Positions 25,601-38,207 of a stretch of DNA of 64,000 nucleotides are shown in pieces. This DNA comes from Monomorium pharaonis. Lineage: Eukaryota > Arthropoda > Insecta > Hymenoptera > Formicidae. Under the pieces are notes generated by a model. That model did no database searches. It saw nothing but the letters and a program-made list of their open reading frames with translations, and had not been told where the DNA came from. The position numbers and the translations under genes are program-made. The stretch covers positions 11,256,740-11,320,739 of the forward strand of contig NC_050469.1 in assembly GCF_013373865.1 (NCBI RefSeq). Direction: 5' to 3'. Each line of letters begins with the position of its first letter. Position 1 is the stretch's first letter.

Positions 25601-28339
25601 CACCGCGCCATTACGAGTGTTAACAGAGCGCGCCGAGGGAAACCAAAGAGGAACCGACGGGCAAAGAGACCGACGGGGTAAACGGTGGAAGGAGGACGAC
25701 AGTTGGGGAAGACTTGAATCTGAATTCAGTGCACGCTCCCCCGTTTCGTTATACTAATGGTGTTGTGTTCCCTTTTCTTCGCTCATTTTATTCGCCGTGA
25801 TTCTTTCCGACCGCCGCAATCGGCGGAGCTGGCTCGCTCCGGCGTAATTCGCGTAACTGGCCCCGCGCTGACGAACTTCCCTCAGACCGCCGCGATTCGT
25901 CGTTTGCATTGCGCATTTTTTTTCCCCGCTCGTGGTTAGTCGAGATATCTAGATGCATGCGCGAGAGAGCAAAATTAACGTCGGGAAGAAATTTACCCAG
26001 GGTGACGAGGTTCGTTTCCTACGTATGTTTTTCTAGATTGTACCTAGAAGTAATTCCTTTGAGAACGCGGCCTCGAGTCATTTCGTGTGTAGCATCGTAG
26101 ATGTTCGCTTCTAATTGCAAACTCGTTCTTGACATCGCGGGCGCGTCTATTTTAAAACGTCATTTGCGCTAATGAGAGAGTAAATAATCGTCCGCAGAAT
26201 CAATCGTAGAAAAAAAGGTGACATATTTTAAATTAAAAACTTTATGTGTGTGCGCGATTTATTTGTTAATATGTGTTCAATTGATTTCAAACTCAAATTT
26301 TGTAAGCAAATTATCTTCAATCTTTTCCGATTTCTGCGATATAATATCTTGTATAAATACTGGAGTTGTTTTAATCATTTCCTATATAGATTGGTGTATT
26401 AATAATCTTTATATGTATAATGGAAAATACAGATTAGCTGTAGAACTATAATCAACTTATCAAATCATTACTTATGAAAATTCTGCAAAAAAGACCTGTT
26501 GAGACCTCAACACTCATAGGGTCAATTGTTCCAATTTATTGGGAAACTTTATCCAACAGGTATCTATTATCTGTCTTCACTTATTTAGAAAGAAAGATAA
26601 GGATAGACACATGTTTATATAATAGATAAATTTATCAAGAAGTTAAAACAACCGGCTCTTAAAAGGCTTCAAAAAAGCTATATTAGCAAATTCCATGCCA
26701 CTGTTTAATATTGCATAATATTATTATCGAAATATGTACAATCGAATGTTAAATAAAAAAAGAGATAAATAAAAAAAAAAATGAGTAAAAAATGAGAAAG
26801 AAAAAACAATTAAATCCTAACGTATATCTTGAAAAAGTTTTGCATGCTCCAAAAGTAAAAATGTTTTATAATAAATACTGATTATTGTGTATTAACATCA
26901 CAACATAATGGCTAAATGATTCCATAAGTATAATAGTTAAAATTTGTCCTTTAATATTAAAAATATTACCATCATAATACTATCTATTTTCTACGTCTTT
27001 AAAGTAATCACGATGCAATTATGATGTGCACCTATTTACTTAGACGTGTAAGATAAATGATAGTGTGTTGATTTAATACAATATTAAAAGTTTTTTAATA
27101 TAAAAGGAATAAATATTCCTTTTATGTAAAAAAAACGCTTTAAATAAGCGTTCGTAAATAATTATTAGTGAAAATACACGCAATGCTTCGACAAAGTAAG
27201 TGACAAGTCTTTTACAGTACTTCGAAGCCTTGATCTTGAATTTAAAAAATTCTTCTTTGATCAGGAAAGAGATGGTTAAGCCACCCGTTTTGAATATCTC
27301 TTTGGACTGTCGCGTGATTGAATGAAATATAAATGCAGAGTGGTGCAGCGCGTCGATTTAAACAAGATTTTTGCAGAAGTGGATGTCAACTAGAGTAAAC
27401 GCAATTTGTAATTTGTTAATTATCCGGAGATCCATGTCGTCTCTCCCGTCGTGCAACCGTTATTTTTCCCCGAATTGTCAGGTCGCGCAACCGCGTATAG
27501 TGAATTACACGCTGTGAACCTAAAAGAGAACCATTTGGCCGTACCATATGCTTGTCGCAGCGATGCATGCATCACAAACTGCAGCAAACGGTGAGTGTCA
27601 GAATTGTCGTGCCACTGGGACATGTCAGTCACATGTAATTCAATCCAACGTTGACTGTGTATCGTTCAACTTTCGAGTTTCGATAAATAAAACGGTGCAA
27701 ACGCGGGAGTAACTAACGATGGCCCCCGATATTCAGAGAACGGGATTGCGCGACGAATTAACGAGTTCGATATCGATAACGTTCGGAAAGGCGAGAGTCA
27801 TCTATCAGCCGTTTTAAGTATGCAACAGCTTAATTAGGACTGTAAATGTTTATCTTTTAATTTATACGGTGATTATTTGATGTTATCGTGTTGCTAAAAA
27901 TATATATCATAATTACTATAAATGAGAAACAAAATGATAGAAAAAATAGACTTGAGAAATTGTTTTCGACTGAAAAAAGCATATGTCATTAGAAAAAGCT
28001 TGCAGACGAAACATAACACTTTAAAAAAACTATGTTTATTAGGTTCATGAGACAAAGCTAGAAGACATTTTACTTTAGCTCCTAATAAAAAACATTTTAT
28101 CCAAATTATTTTTTATTCTTATATGTTCTGCAGTTATTGCATTTTCTTTCAGCTGTCAAACTTTTATTTACAGGTACGCGAGAATTTATGCGATCGCGAT
28201 ATAAAGCGGTTAATTGTCGCTTTGAACATTCACAACGCTGTCGTCAATAGTTTCTAGTGGCGCGGCCACTATCTCGAGAATAATAATTCACCTAACTCCT
28301 GTCGTCCGCAATTACTTGCGCATCGTGGAATTGCAAGTA

Positions 28340-28504
28340 ATGCATTATGCACGAGTCCGGCGCGTTTAGCTTCGTAAGGAAGTTCCATTATTTATCTTCG
28401 CGACGCCGTAACAGGATTCATCATTGGCCTGCTTGCACTAAACGCGATATTAATAGCCTTGTAAAACTGCAGTTACAGAGCGCGTCCAATAAAAGTTGCG
28501 ACGG
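28340..28504 (+). repeat. Diverged duplication, copy 1
   Basis: GCATTATGCACGAGTCCGG, then CTTGCACTAAACGCGATATT, then TCCAATAAAAGTTGCGACG match copy 2 at 28997-29145 in the same order and orientation. In the best 34-base block 27 bases agree. The content is non-coding. Confidence 0.6.
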
Positions 28505-28996
28505 CGCCGACTGCATAAGCAAATACCCCCGCAAATGATCAAGATATTTCAATGTGATTGCTCATCCGATCCCGGGGTTTATACGGATTTTCTCAGCAGC
28601 TATCGCAAACTCCGCATGTGTTATACATACATGTATCTGCCATTTAATAAGTTGCATGAGACACGTAATATTTCAGAACGAGTCTGTCAAACTCTTTCTA
28701 TAACCTATAGATACAGGTCGAAGATTATTAGTCGCCATTAATTTAAACGAAATTAACCTACAAAGTTAGAGAAACGTAATAACTTCATTTCTGTCGAAGA
28801 TTAATAATACGCTACCTGTTTTAATATTTATATCCGAATTAGGAACGTCTATGTAAATTTTGGTATTTATGTTATTTCTGTATATTTTTAGCACGTGAAG
28901 GATTATCGCAAATCCAGGGTTTGCCTGTCTCCGAATCATAAAGGAGACAAAAGGCAAGTACGCGGTTTCCGGGATATGTTTCAAATGTATGTTGTA

Positions 28997-29145
28997 ACGC
29001 ATTATGCATTAATCCGGTGTCTCGTTTCCGCAAAAATCTCGCGTAACGAGTAACCAACGGACGGCGTGACTTGCGCCAAACGCGACATTAATATCCCTGT
29101 AAAGTTACGGTCATGATGGTGATTCTAATAAAAGTTACAACGATA
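28997..29145 (+). repeat. Diverged duplication, copy 2
   Basis: GCATTATGCATTAATCCGG, CTTGCGCCAAACGCGACATT and TCTAATAAAAGTTACAACG correspond to copy 1 at 28340-28504, about 640-657 bases upstream. The order is conserved, with small length changes between the blocks. Confidence 0.6.
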
Positions 29146-32100
29146 TCGTTTCCGTGTGACGCGCGCTATGCGGTTTTACCGGCTGTATTATTCGAATATC
29201 TGCAGGCGAACGGACACGAGTGCGTTGCGGATCTAATTCAGACACGATCGCACAAGTAAATCACGGTTTATTCACTTTTCCCTTTACCCTGAACTGCGCA
29301 CGTTCTTGTTACATACGGATTAATTATCATTTAACATTATTTTCCGCAAATATTGGAAGACAGTATATGTTTGCGCTGCCATATTTAATGTGATATATAA
29401 AAGTATGGTATTACATTTAATGATATTTTAAATTCGTAACATAGAACGAAGCACAGATTGCACGAGGTACACACAATTTCTATGCACGGGATAGAGACTT
29501 TTGTATGCTATTTAATTTTACTATATTCATCGAGATACAATTTCTATGCAGTAGATGTTGGAATATGTAACACAGAAGCTTCCATTATAAAACTTACGGT
29601 TGTGCCCCTTTTCAGAATATTTCACTGAAAATAATATTGCTTCATTTTTCCATGCGCATATGTATTCACATAAAACTACGAACAAAGCGAGTCTGATTAT
29701 CTTTTACTAGTATTCCCTACATTTATTATATCTAATAAAAATACCAGAACTTTCACATTTTGGAAAATAATCAAGTTTAAGAGATAAGTTGTAGAAGTAT
29801 AGTTTAATATCACGTGTTCTTCTAAATAAAATAATAAATTTTTTACATTATATATCTAGATATTCTTTGCATAATTAAAAGTAACAATACAATTTTTTTA
29901 AAAGTTGATTTCATAAAAAAAATTTTTTAAACTATAAATTATTATTAAAAATATTCTCTTTTCTTTATGATATTATTTTGTCTCATGCAATATGTTAGAG
30001 TGTCATTACTTCTTATTAATTCATTAAATCTATTAATTAATTATATAATTATTTTCTTTCGTTCTTGATAGTTATTCAAGCAAATATCAACTATATATTA
30101 ACATCATATCAGTATTATACATTCAACAATATAAATGTGTATAATGCGTGTTGTACGTAACAGTTACATTGTTGAAATTATAACATTGATGTTACTATTA
30201 GTTGATGCAGTTTACTGGGATACAAAAAAATCTCACTTTAACCAGTCAGCCATGAAAATATTCAATTTGTGCTATCCTGATATTCAGATGAAAATGATAA
30301 TATATTCAGTAACACTATACTCTTGGTCAAAGTACATGTTTGTTCGGTGAAGCTAAATTGAACTATAGTTTCCGCATTTTGTGTTGTTTACCGGAAAAGT
30401 ATTCGAGTTACTACCAGATTTAGAATATATATGCACAAACTAGAATCATGGAACACTATCTAGAATAATGCATTTGTATAAAACAACACTTTGTATATGT
30501 GTGTGTGTAAGATAATAATTAATTTAATACGTTCTAAGTGCAATTAGTTATAAGTGAAAATAAGACTTGACACTTTACAGAAAGAGTTTACGAAATTATC
30601 TCATAGTTTTATGCACGTGCACGTTTTATTAAAAAACACATTTGCGTTCGTAACTTTAATTATCACAATTATATGCTTTTTAATCAATTCTGACATTGAT
30701 ATAATTACACGCATACATTAACTTCATATATTTAAACAGAGATTTTTTTTTTAAGAATTAACATACATTACATCACATTAAGTGTAAATAAAAGAAACGT
30801 TTCAGTTTTTATTTAACAGCACATTAAAGAGAGAAAAAGAGAATAGTTAACGTGTAATTATAAACTTAATGTAGTCTTCTCTTTAGTACGAAATTAAATA
30901 AACCTTGCCAAAAACTGTACTCCAATGGTAATTATCGTATAACGAAAAATTACAATATTTATGCGCGCAAAGGGAACCGCTGAATACGAACAGAATAATT
31001 GTATAGCGCTTTTTATGAAGTACTGAATCTTTAAATCCACATTTGTATGCGCTCTCGCTTGACGCTTTTTTTTATTACTGTACGCAGAAAGAAAATGAAA
31101 GAAACGGCGAAAAATGTAAGGGTTGAGGCCAACGAAAGGTATTCCGCGAACGTAAATCCCTTCTCAGTTGGACTTTAACTTGAAATTTACAACATTCTGT
31201 CCCTAAATTATTGTCCCCGACCACTCCCCGAGGACCGCCCGTTAAGCAAAGACCTCTGAGCCGAGCAATTAATATTTGGCCGTGGTAACCTTCGATTACT
31301 TTACGAAGACTCCCCCCCCTCGGAAAGGACTTGTTCCGTGACGAAACCTATCAATTTTCCCCGACCGTCTGGTGGGTCACAATCGCGACCTGCGAACGAT
31401 CGATTTAAAAGTTTTACTTTGCCATCTATCGACGATAAATCACTAGATACCTTTGGAACTGCACTGGTAATGCAAATATGACTACTCGCGCGATCATCGC
31501 GCGGTCGTGTACGTAATCACGATAAAAGTTTGAAATACACGAGGGATTGATAACGTAAACTGTGTTTATCCCGATTATTTCAATAATGGAATTCCGCTTA
31601 TGCCTCCGATACTAATCCATTGGGAGTTTTACATGAAAAGCTCCTTGAATGATAAAAACTTTTTAAACAAAGCAAAATAATTTTGTTAAAAGCAGCGCGA
31701 GATAAAGATATTCGTGCAAAAAACAATATTCGAGGCTTCGCAACAGGTAAATTAACGCTATTGATAAAAAGGAGACGGTTTGTTTTTCATAATGCAACAC
31801 CACGAATACCGCCCAAGTTCCTAAACATTCCTCTTGCAATCGATTTTTCGTTCGTCTATAAGCGTAGGTTTCTTTGCTCTTGCAGTGGAAAATTGCCAGT
31901 GGTAATAATAAATCAAATCTTTTTCGATAGCAATAGCTGCAAGGCACCGATAATATCAGAATTGTCGGGATCACGAACGGTCATTTATACAGAGGGTCGT
32001 ACGCTATTGACCAATCATGGATGTCGATTGGATGTGACATCATAAAAAGCACAGAAGCGAGGCAGCACTTATGGCTCACGGAAAATTGTCCATCAGCTTG

Positions 32101-34034
32101 AATGAGAGATGCCTCACACGGGATGGGAACAAAATCCACATCATTTTAACGCAGAAAAAAATGCGACAAATTTTAGGAACATGTCGGGGAAAATCTCTCT
32201 TGTAACAAACTTAATCTATTTTCAAGAGAATAGAAGAAGAATAACAGACGCTAAAAACGAGGTAATTAAATGTTTCTTGTTTGTATCGTACATAAAAATT
32301 TTTACATTTTCAGTGTTGTTATAATATAATAGAAATATATTAATAAAAAGAAAATATACGCAAACGTGTAGAGCTTGCAAATGCTTCGTTATTGCTGCAA
32401 GAAATCCAGAGGACCAGCGTAAAATGTAAGAAAATTACGAGGCTATCGCATTTCATAGGGATAATCCCGAAGGATTAATGCAGCGAGCGAAGAATATTTC
32501 GCGGAATCTGCTCAATCCTACACTGCCGTTAACATCGTGCGAAAGGAATACCTGACGAAGCCGGAACTCACGTTTTTCTTCCGCGTCCTCTGTCACTTCC
32601 GTAGCTGCTCTTATACCCGCGCAAAGCCGGAGATGCAAATTTGTCAACAAGTTTGTCTTGCAGTATATCGTGCAACGTGTATTTATGAATACACGATATG
32701 TATACACGAGCATAATAATATCGCGCGTCTTACCTACCGTAAACACCTGCATAATTGCAGCCGTCAGTATGTGCTAATATTTTATAGTGAAGTATTATTA
32801 TTTGCCGGGGCTAACATGTGTGACGTGTGTACATTCTCTGTAAAACTTCGTTATAATAAAGCGAGCAGAAATATCATTAAGCACCTCCTTATTTCTTAAA
32901 CATATTTTTTTTTTTATAAAACGAAAAATAAAACAAAGTAATGAGAAGAAGCAACAATGTGCGTGTTTGCATCGGACTGAATATAATCTAACGTTACCTG
33001 AAAAGCAGCGATACGCGGATATTCGGAAATGTATAATAGTTAAGTTTGCAAAGTATCGTCGTTGTCGTCGGCGAGAGGCAATAAAACGTTTCGATCCGGT
33101 TAAGTGAAAAGATGTTACGCTTTACGCAGACAAAGTTAAGCGCGAGAAGAGAGCGAGAGAGCGCCTCGCGCGATAAGACTCACGCGACTCTGTAGAGACA
33201 CGGCCATCGATACTTTTGTTCGCATGTACGAAAACAAGCAGAGCGTTTTCTCGCGCGAGCTAAAAGAGCCGGGCAAACATCGCGCCCCGCGGGCGAAATG
33301 TCACGTCGCATCGTCGTCGTGTCGGTCGCGCGGTTACCCAGCCCGACAACAGCGGCTTTTCCCATCTGGGACCGGCGGTGCTTTTGCACTTTTACGATTC
33401 TACCTTCTCGAGGAACCCCGAGATACGATCTCTCGGGAGATCGCCGTCGTTCTCCTGAGCGAGTCGGTTAACGACGTCAATTTGGGTCGAGTGTCGTCGC
33501 GTTAATGCGACAAGCGTGTTAATCGACCCGAAGAGCGGCGTGGCGTCGCTAATCGCTCTCCGACGAATCTGGAACTTTAATATACAAGACCGGGCCCTCT
33601 AATAATGGCAACGGAATTTGAGCGCGCGGACTTTTGACGGTGGTTTACTTCAAGCGCGGCAAATCGGCTGGAAGTTCCAATTTACGTCCCGATTTCTTTC
33701 ACGCTGCAGGACAAACGCTCCGTTGACAGTGACTTCGGCCTGTATACCTGTATATTATTGGACCGTTGTTCCAGCGATTGATTGATACGTGACGCGGAAA
33801 CTAATACACGGAGCTGCGATATCGTGAAATGCACTCGCGGGAGGAAGAAGCCGTGTCTCGCCGTGCCGTCACGTCATGGTCACACGTGGAATGAAACCGG
33901 CGCGCTATTCTCCGGTCGATTTTGACGTCAGCCACAATCGACGTTTGATTTATTCGAAGTTCCGAGTTCGCAATACGAAAGACATCTTCACTGGAATTAA
34001 ATAGCTCGAGGACAATGGAAAAATCTTTCGCTTT

Positions 34035-34073
<39 letters not shown>
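34035..34073. repeat. (TC)n microsatellite
   Basis: Nearly uninterrupted TC dinucleotides with one CCC interruption near the left end. Confidence 0.95.
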
Positions 34074-34076
<3 letters not shown>

Positions 34077-35861
34077 TTATGTCGATTTAGGTCAAGGCAA
34101 ATTGCCCTGATTAAAAGGTAGTGCTAGAAGTGTCGGATGCAAAAAAGTCATACTTCCTAACGAGAAACATTGAACGATGAAGCGAAACGGGAAAAGCCGA
34201 CAATGCGAACGTGCGCACGTGAAAGTGCAGCATTATTAAATACGGCTGGAATTTACAACGGCGCTATATAGTAGCACAAGCACGCAAATATGATTACGCG
34301 ATTACGCGAGTTACAATTGCTTTCTCGCGAATTAATAACGATAGGTCGTTAAACCTCTTGACTCGGATTACCAGCTTGATTTTCGTGACTAATATCGATT
34401 CTTCTAATAATAAGTATGCCTCTCCTCGCTATAATCCATTCAAGTTAAATGGATTGAGAATAGCGAAGAATATCGACTTGAGGTGATATCGATCGCAAGA
34501 CACGCGTCGAAATGGAGCCGTTTAATATACGTGCAGGCGCATTCTCTCCGAAACTTGCCCCAGATACTGATATAGGTCGGGTCACCTGCGTCTATATACC
34601 GTATAACGTCGGGGGTACACCCCGGGATAGCTGCAGAGGCGTGCGTATTGGTTTTAGCCGCGGTGCAGAACGCGCTGCTTACACACGTAGCGAAACGCTG
34701 TCGGCTGTTATGCACCAATATCGAATTCATCATGTATCCAATTTACATCTCCGGCCGGCGCAACGTTGAGGCAGGTGTGGTATGTTCAGCGCGGGTTGAA
34801 ATATTTAAGAATGATTTGCGACAATAAATGTCATTTAATTCGGCGCGATCCGTTTGCATTATTGCTCATCATCGCGGCAGCAGCATCCAGCTCTCCACGG
34901 TATTTCTCCGTAATCACTCGTAATGAGCGTAAAATAGCGATGTCACTGTTAACCGTAAACACGATTGAACACGCAATTAATACGCAAGAGTGGCCGAACC
35001 TATAAATTATACGACCGTCTGTATGTACATACATACGCGTGCGATTATCTAGCGGGTGCTTTACCGCGTGGATGTGTTATTTCGAATTTTCGATAAAGCC
35101 GACTGTGCCTGGCGCTTCGACGTGCACGCAAAAGAATCCCTAAATAAAAGGCTCGATAGATCTTGAGATACATCCTATACATTTGCATAACGGAAAATCA
35201 ATAGCAGTTTACCACATCATTGCATGGTAACATTCGCTTTGAATGCGCTAATACGTAGTATAAAGCGAAACGCTGTTCCCTTATACATTTCTGATATATT
35301 TCACGTGAAATGTGAAAGACAAACCGAGAATTTTCTATCGCAAAAAATTGTCGAAAAATTGTATCTTCGAAAATGGTTGATTTAAGAAGAAAATGTCCAT
35401 TTGTATAATTGTGCTAAATATAATAATTTATTACTATTTTTTTCTTTTGCTTGCTCTATTTATAATTTATGATTTTATTCGTGGCAGAACAATTTATTTT
35501 TTGTATAATCGCTCAGTAAAACTTATTTAGAATTATTTTTTATCTCATTTTAATTTATACATATAATTACAGATTTAATTTGTTTTAAAACAAATTTAGC
35601 AATAATAACTTATTATATACAATAAAGTAACAAAATTAAAGTAAAAAGATACAAGTAGCCCAAGTCCAGTTTCAAAGAAATTTAGACCAAGTACACACAT
35701 TTTACATATTCAAATCCTTCTGTTTAACTCCTACTTATCGAAAACCTAAATTATGCGACTTGCTCTACTTGTATTTTCAGCGCTTTAATTTGCCTTTCAC
35801 GTGATACATAAAACAAGACGGTCGATAAGTACTCAAGCAAATTAAACATGGAAATACTCAC

Positions 35862-35961
35862 CTCCGGATTGCAGATTTTGTATCTGGTAGTCCAGATTTT
35901 CCCCTTGCACGATCTACGTCTGCATCGACGCTGTTGGCGCGAGATTCCGCCACCGCACGTC
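35862..35961 (-). CDS. ADAMTS-like protein, exon completing TSP1 repeat 1
   Basis: This 100-nt exon lies between a CTTTTAG acceptor and a GTGAGT donor on the minus strand. One base completes the split Arg codon; 33 codons follow, starting TCGGGISRQQRRC and ending YKICNPE. The TCGGG motif, the Cys spacing and the ending (R-Y-K-x-C-N) are those of the first TSP1 repeat of ADAMTS and ADAMTS-like proteins. The exon ends in phase 0 and the next coding exon (8513-8842) starts PCEKSDDFRAVQC, giving the canonical join CNPE-PC...DFRAxQC seen across the family. The middle is very basic (RRCRRRSCKGK), a possible heparan-sulfate or matrix contact, which is inference. The intron to the next exon is about 27 kb. 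Confidence 0.93.
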
Positions 35962-36787
35962 CTAAAAGAGCGGGGAAAATTTATCAGCAAATTTAGTATA
36001 ATGACTTTTTTTTTTAACATGTTCCGAACGGATGTCTTTCCCAGGCATGCTTATTGAATGAACTTTTCATAATCAAGGCACGCTGAAATCGTCAAGAGTT
36101 TAATTGCATTTCACCACCGCGTGCCGTCGCGACGCAGTTAGTTAATTCAATTTACTACTTCACGCTAATTTCATGAGCGATCTTTATTCGCTGGAAATTG
36201 CATTACTTTCAACAAGTATAAGTTGGCTCCGCTCGGGAGAGTGCAAAATACATTTGCACACTTAAATAGAACTGTCATTTATGATATGAAGTGTTCTCGC
36301 CAATTATAATCATATATATAGTATAAATCTTTTACTCAATTAGCATTAAATATTTTAACGAAAGCTGGTTTCAGAAAGATCTTTGCCAATTATTCGTACG
36401 TAATCCTTTTTTCTTATTAAATTTCGAAGTAAGTTCGTGATTGTATCTTAATTTTAATCATAATAATATGTGTGAAGCTTTAGAAGATGATATTTTTTGA
36501 AATTATCTTCTTCGGATTATTTCTTATAAATAATAAGAGAAATTTGAAAGCTTCAAATAGAGTTACTCGTTAATTAAACTAATAAAAAGAAAAAAACAGT
36601 TAAAATGTCGGGAAATTTTTAAAAACGACATAACTCGGGAAATAAGGGAAAATGAAGCTAATGGGAGAACGGTCGTTAAATATGGAGAAATGAGCGCAAA
36701 CTAACCGAGTACCTTTAATATAGCGGAACGCAAATAATATCAATGGTTATGAAGCAGTTTGTATTTTAGTTGTCTTTCTTGCTCACT

Positions 36788-36821
<34 letters not shown>

Positions 36822-38154
36822 CTCTCTCTCTCTCTCTCTTTCTCAATGTCTAACTATGTACATGTGCAAATCTTTTACTTGCGCGTTCAAACGAATAGCA
36901 CACATTAGCTAACTATTTACGTGGTAATCATCGTTATTAAATGGGCTGCCGATTAAATTGATCACGACTTGGTTCCAATTTTAGAGAAGTCGATATCGAT
37001 TGCATTATTCTACACGAATAGTAATTATCTGCTTTGAACAATAACCGGCGCATAAACAATTAGTTAATTGAAATAATAATACATAGCATACATTATGCGT
37101 GCAGATTAATCCCAATTACGAAGCTTTGTAATTACGTAAAATAATATTGCGGATGGATACATTTTCAAACTGCCCAAAAATAATAATGCAACAATGCGCA
37201 ATAAGTCTATTCTCTATCGTTTAATACTATTAATTTTGCAACTAAATGACTAGCATAAAGACGATATTGTTATAAAGCTTTTATAGACTGCTATTATTTA
37301 CGGTAATAAACAAAATCAGCGGGATGTAATCGTCAGTTGTAACATGAATAATTATTGTTATATTATTACACATCTTATTGGCGAAATTGTAATAGAGACG
37401 AAAGCTCGCGAACGTGCAGATGGTGTAGAAACATCAATAAGTAGAGTGCTGTAGATCACACAATAAGCTTTCCCGACCAAGTGCAGTTCGCAAGTTGTAA
37501 GTGCCATAAATTGCTACGTCTCCCAGTTCTGGCCACTTCTGTATAACTGAAAAACGAGCGGGGTGAGTCGAGAACAAACTTATTGCCGGTGGTGGCCGCC
37601 AAAATGAGTTCCGGAGCGCTTAACATTCTGGTTGCGCTACCGGTAGGACTCAATATTAGAACCGCACGAAACAGGCGATGAGAAATCGCGGGATTGGATC
37701 ATGCCTTGCATGCGGAGGAGGCGAGGCCGCCGCTGGGATCGCCCTTTTGTCGCACGACTACCAAACAATATGTGTGCGCCGGATGTGCCATTCTCCGTGT
37801 CGTAGAGTTTGATCTGGAATACAATTTCTTCATCGTGAAATAAGAACTGTTGCCTCGCATGTGTACAGAGATGCGCGTGCATGATATTACGAAACATGTT
37901 ACCACGATGGAAATAATAGTTGGATAGTGGAACGGAACTTCTCCAATATGAGAGCTTATTTTCTTAATGTCTTCTCGAGCTGAACGTAGAATTGTAAATA
38001 CTATTCGTGCCATTCGTTTTTAATCATAAGGAGAAGGCGAGAATAATTAACAGATTGTGATATAATCATAATTAAAATGAAATTTACTAGAACACACACT
38101 CTGACAATTTATAAACTTAGAGCAACATTCGTAATTTCATAATTAATGACTGAC
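35962..38154 (-). other. 2.2-kb intron splitting TSP1 repeat 1
   Basis: Lies between the GTCAGT donor at 38154 and the CTTTTAG acceptor at 35962 and splits an Arg codon (AG|G) inside the CTRTCGGG motif. It contains a compound CA/TC microsatellite (36791-36844). A GC-richer patch at 37450-38010 has overlapping minus-strand open frames in all phases but no recognisable domain. Confidence 0.85.
36791..36844. repeat. Compound (AC)n(TC)n microsatellite
   Basis: 14 AC units (36791-36818) are followed by TC units with one TTT interruption. Confidence 0.95.
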
Positions 38155-38207
38155 CTTGTACATGGCGACCACTTCGACCATGGTGACCACTCGCCCCAAC
38201 CAGCGTT
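38155..38207 (-). CDS. ADAMTS-like protein, 53-nt exon opening TSP1 repeat 1
   Basis: The exon has a TTTCAG acceptor and a GTCAGT donor on the minus strand. It encodes NAGWGEWSPWSKWSPCT plus the first two bases of an Arg codon, which is the Trp-rich N-terminal strand of a thrombospondin type-1 repeat. The next exon (35862-35961) supplies the third base and continues TCGGG, so the junction recreates the family motif CTRTCGGG. Visible are three overlapping WxxW units (WGEW, WSPW, WSKW), the C-mannosylation signature of TSP1 repeats, and a CxxTCxxG O-fucosylation site split by the intron. The exon is too short to stand out as an open frame but is well supported by the junction. It follows a 25.5-kb intron. 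Confidence 0.9.

Larger units (their letters stand above)
8843..35861 (-). other. 27-kb intron of the ADAMTS-like gene
   Basis: Bounded by the GTGAGT donor at 35861 and the TTTCAG acceptor at 8843 (minus strand); the joined protein reads ...YKICNPE|PCEKSDDF.... It contains Penelope-like debris (9.9-10.6 kb), a hairpin at 16598-16633, CpG-dense patches near 16.95-17.6, 25.4-26.1 and 33.1-34.0 kb, a diverged duplication (28.3 and 29.0 kb), and a TC microsatellite (34035-34073). A 130-codon frame at 13729-14121 (plus) and other short frames match nothing I know. No other gene was found. Confidence 0.85.

Noticed and set aside
26480..26740. Segment with CCTGTTGAGACC and CAACAGGTATC, suspected transposon ends
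   Set aside because: The inverted match is short (CCTGTTG/CAACAGG) and no target duplication or second boundary could be found.
37456..38013. Overlapping minus-strand frames between two ADAMTS-like exons
   Set aside because: Considered as alternative exons (an acceptor-like TATTCCAG is present), but no TSP1 cysteine pattern and no phase-compatible donor were found.
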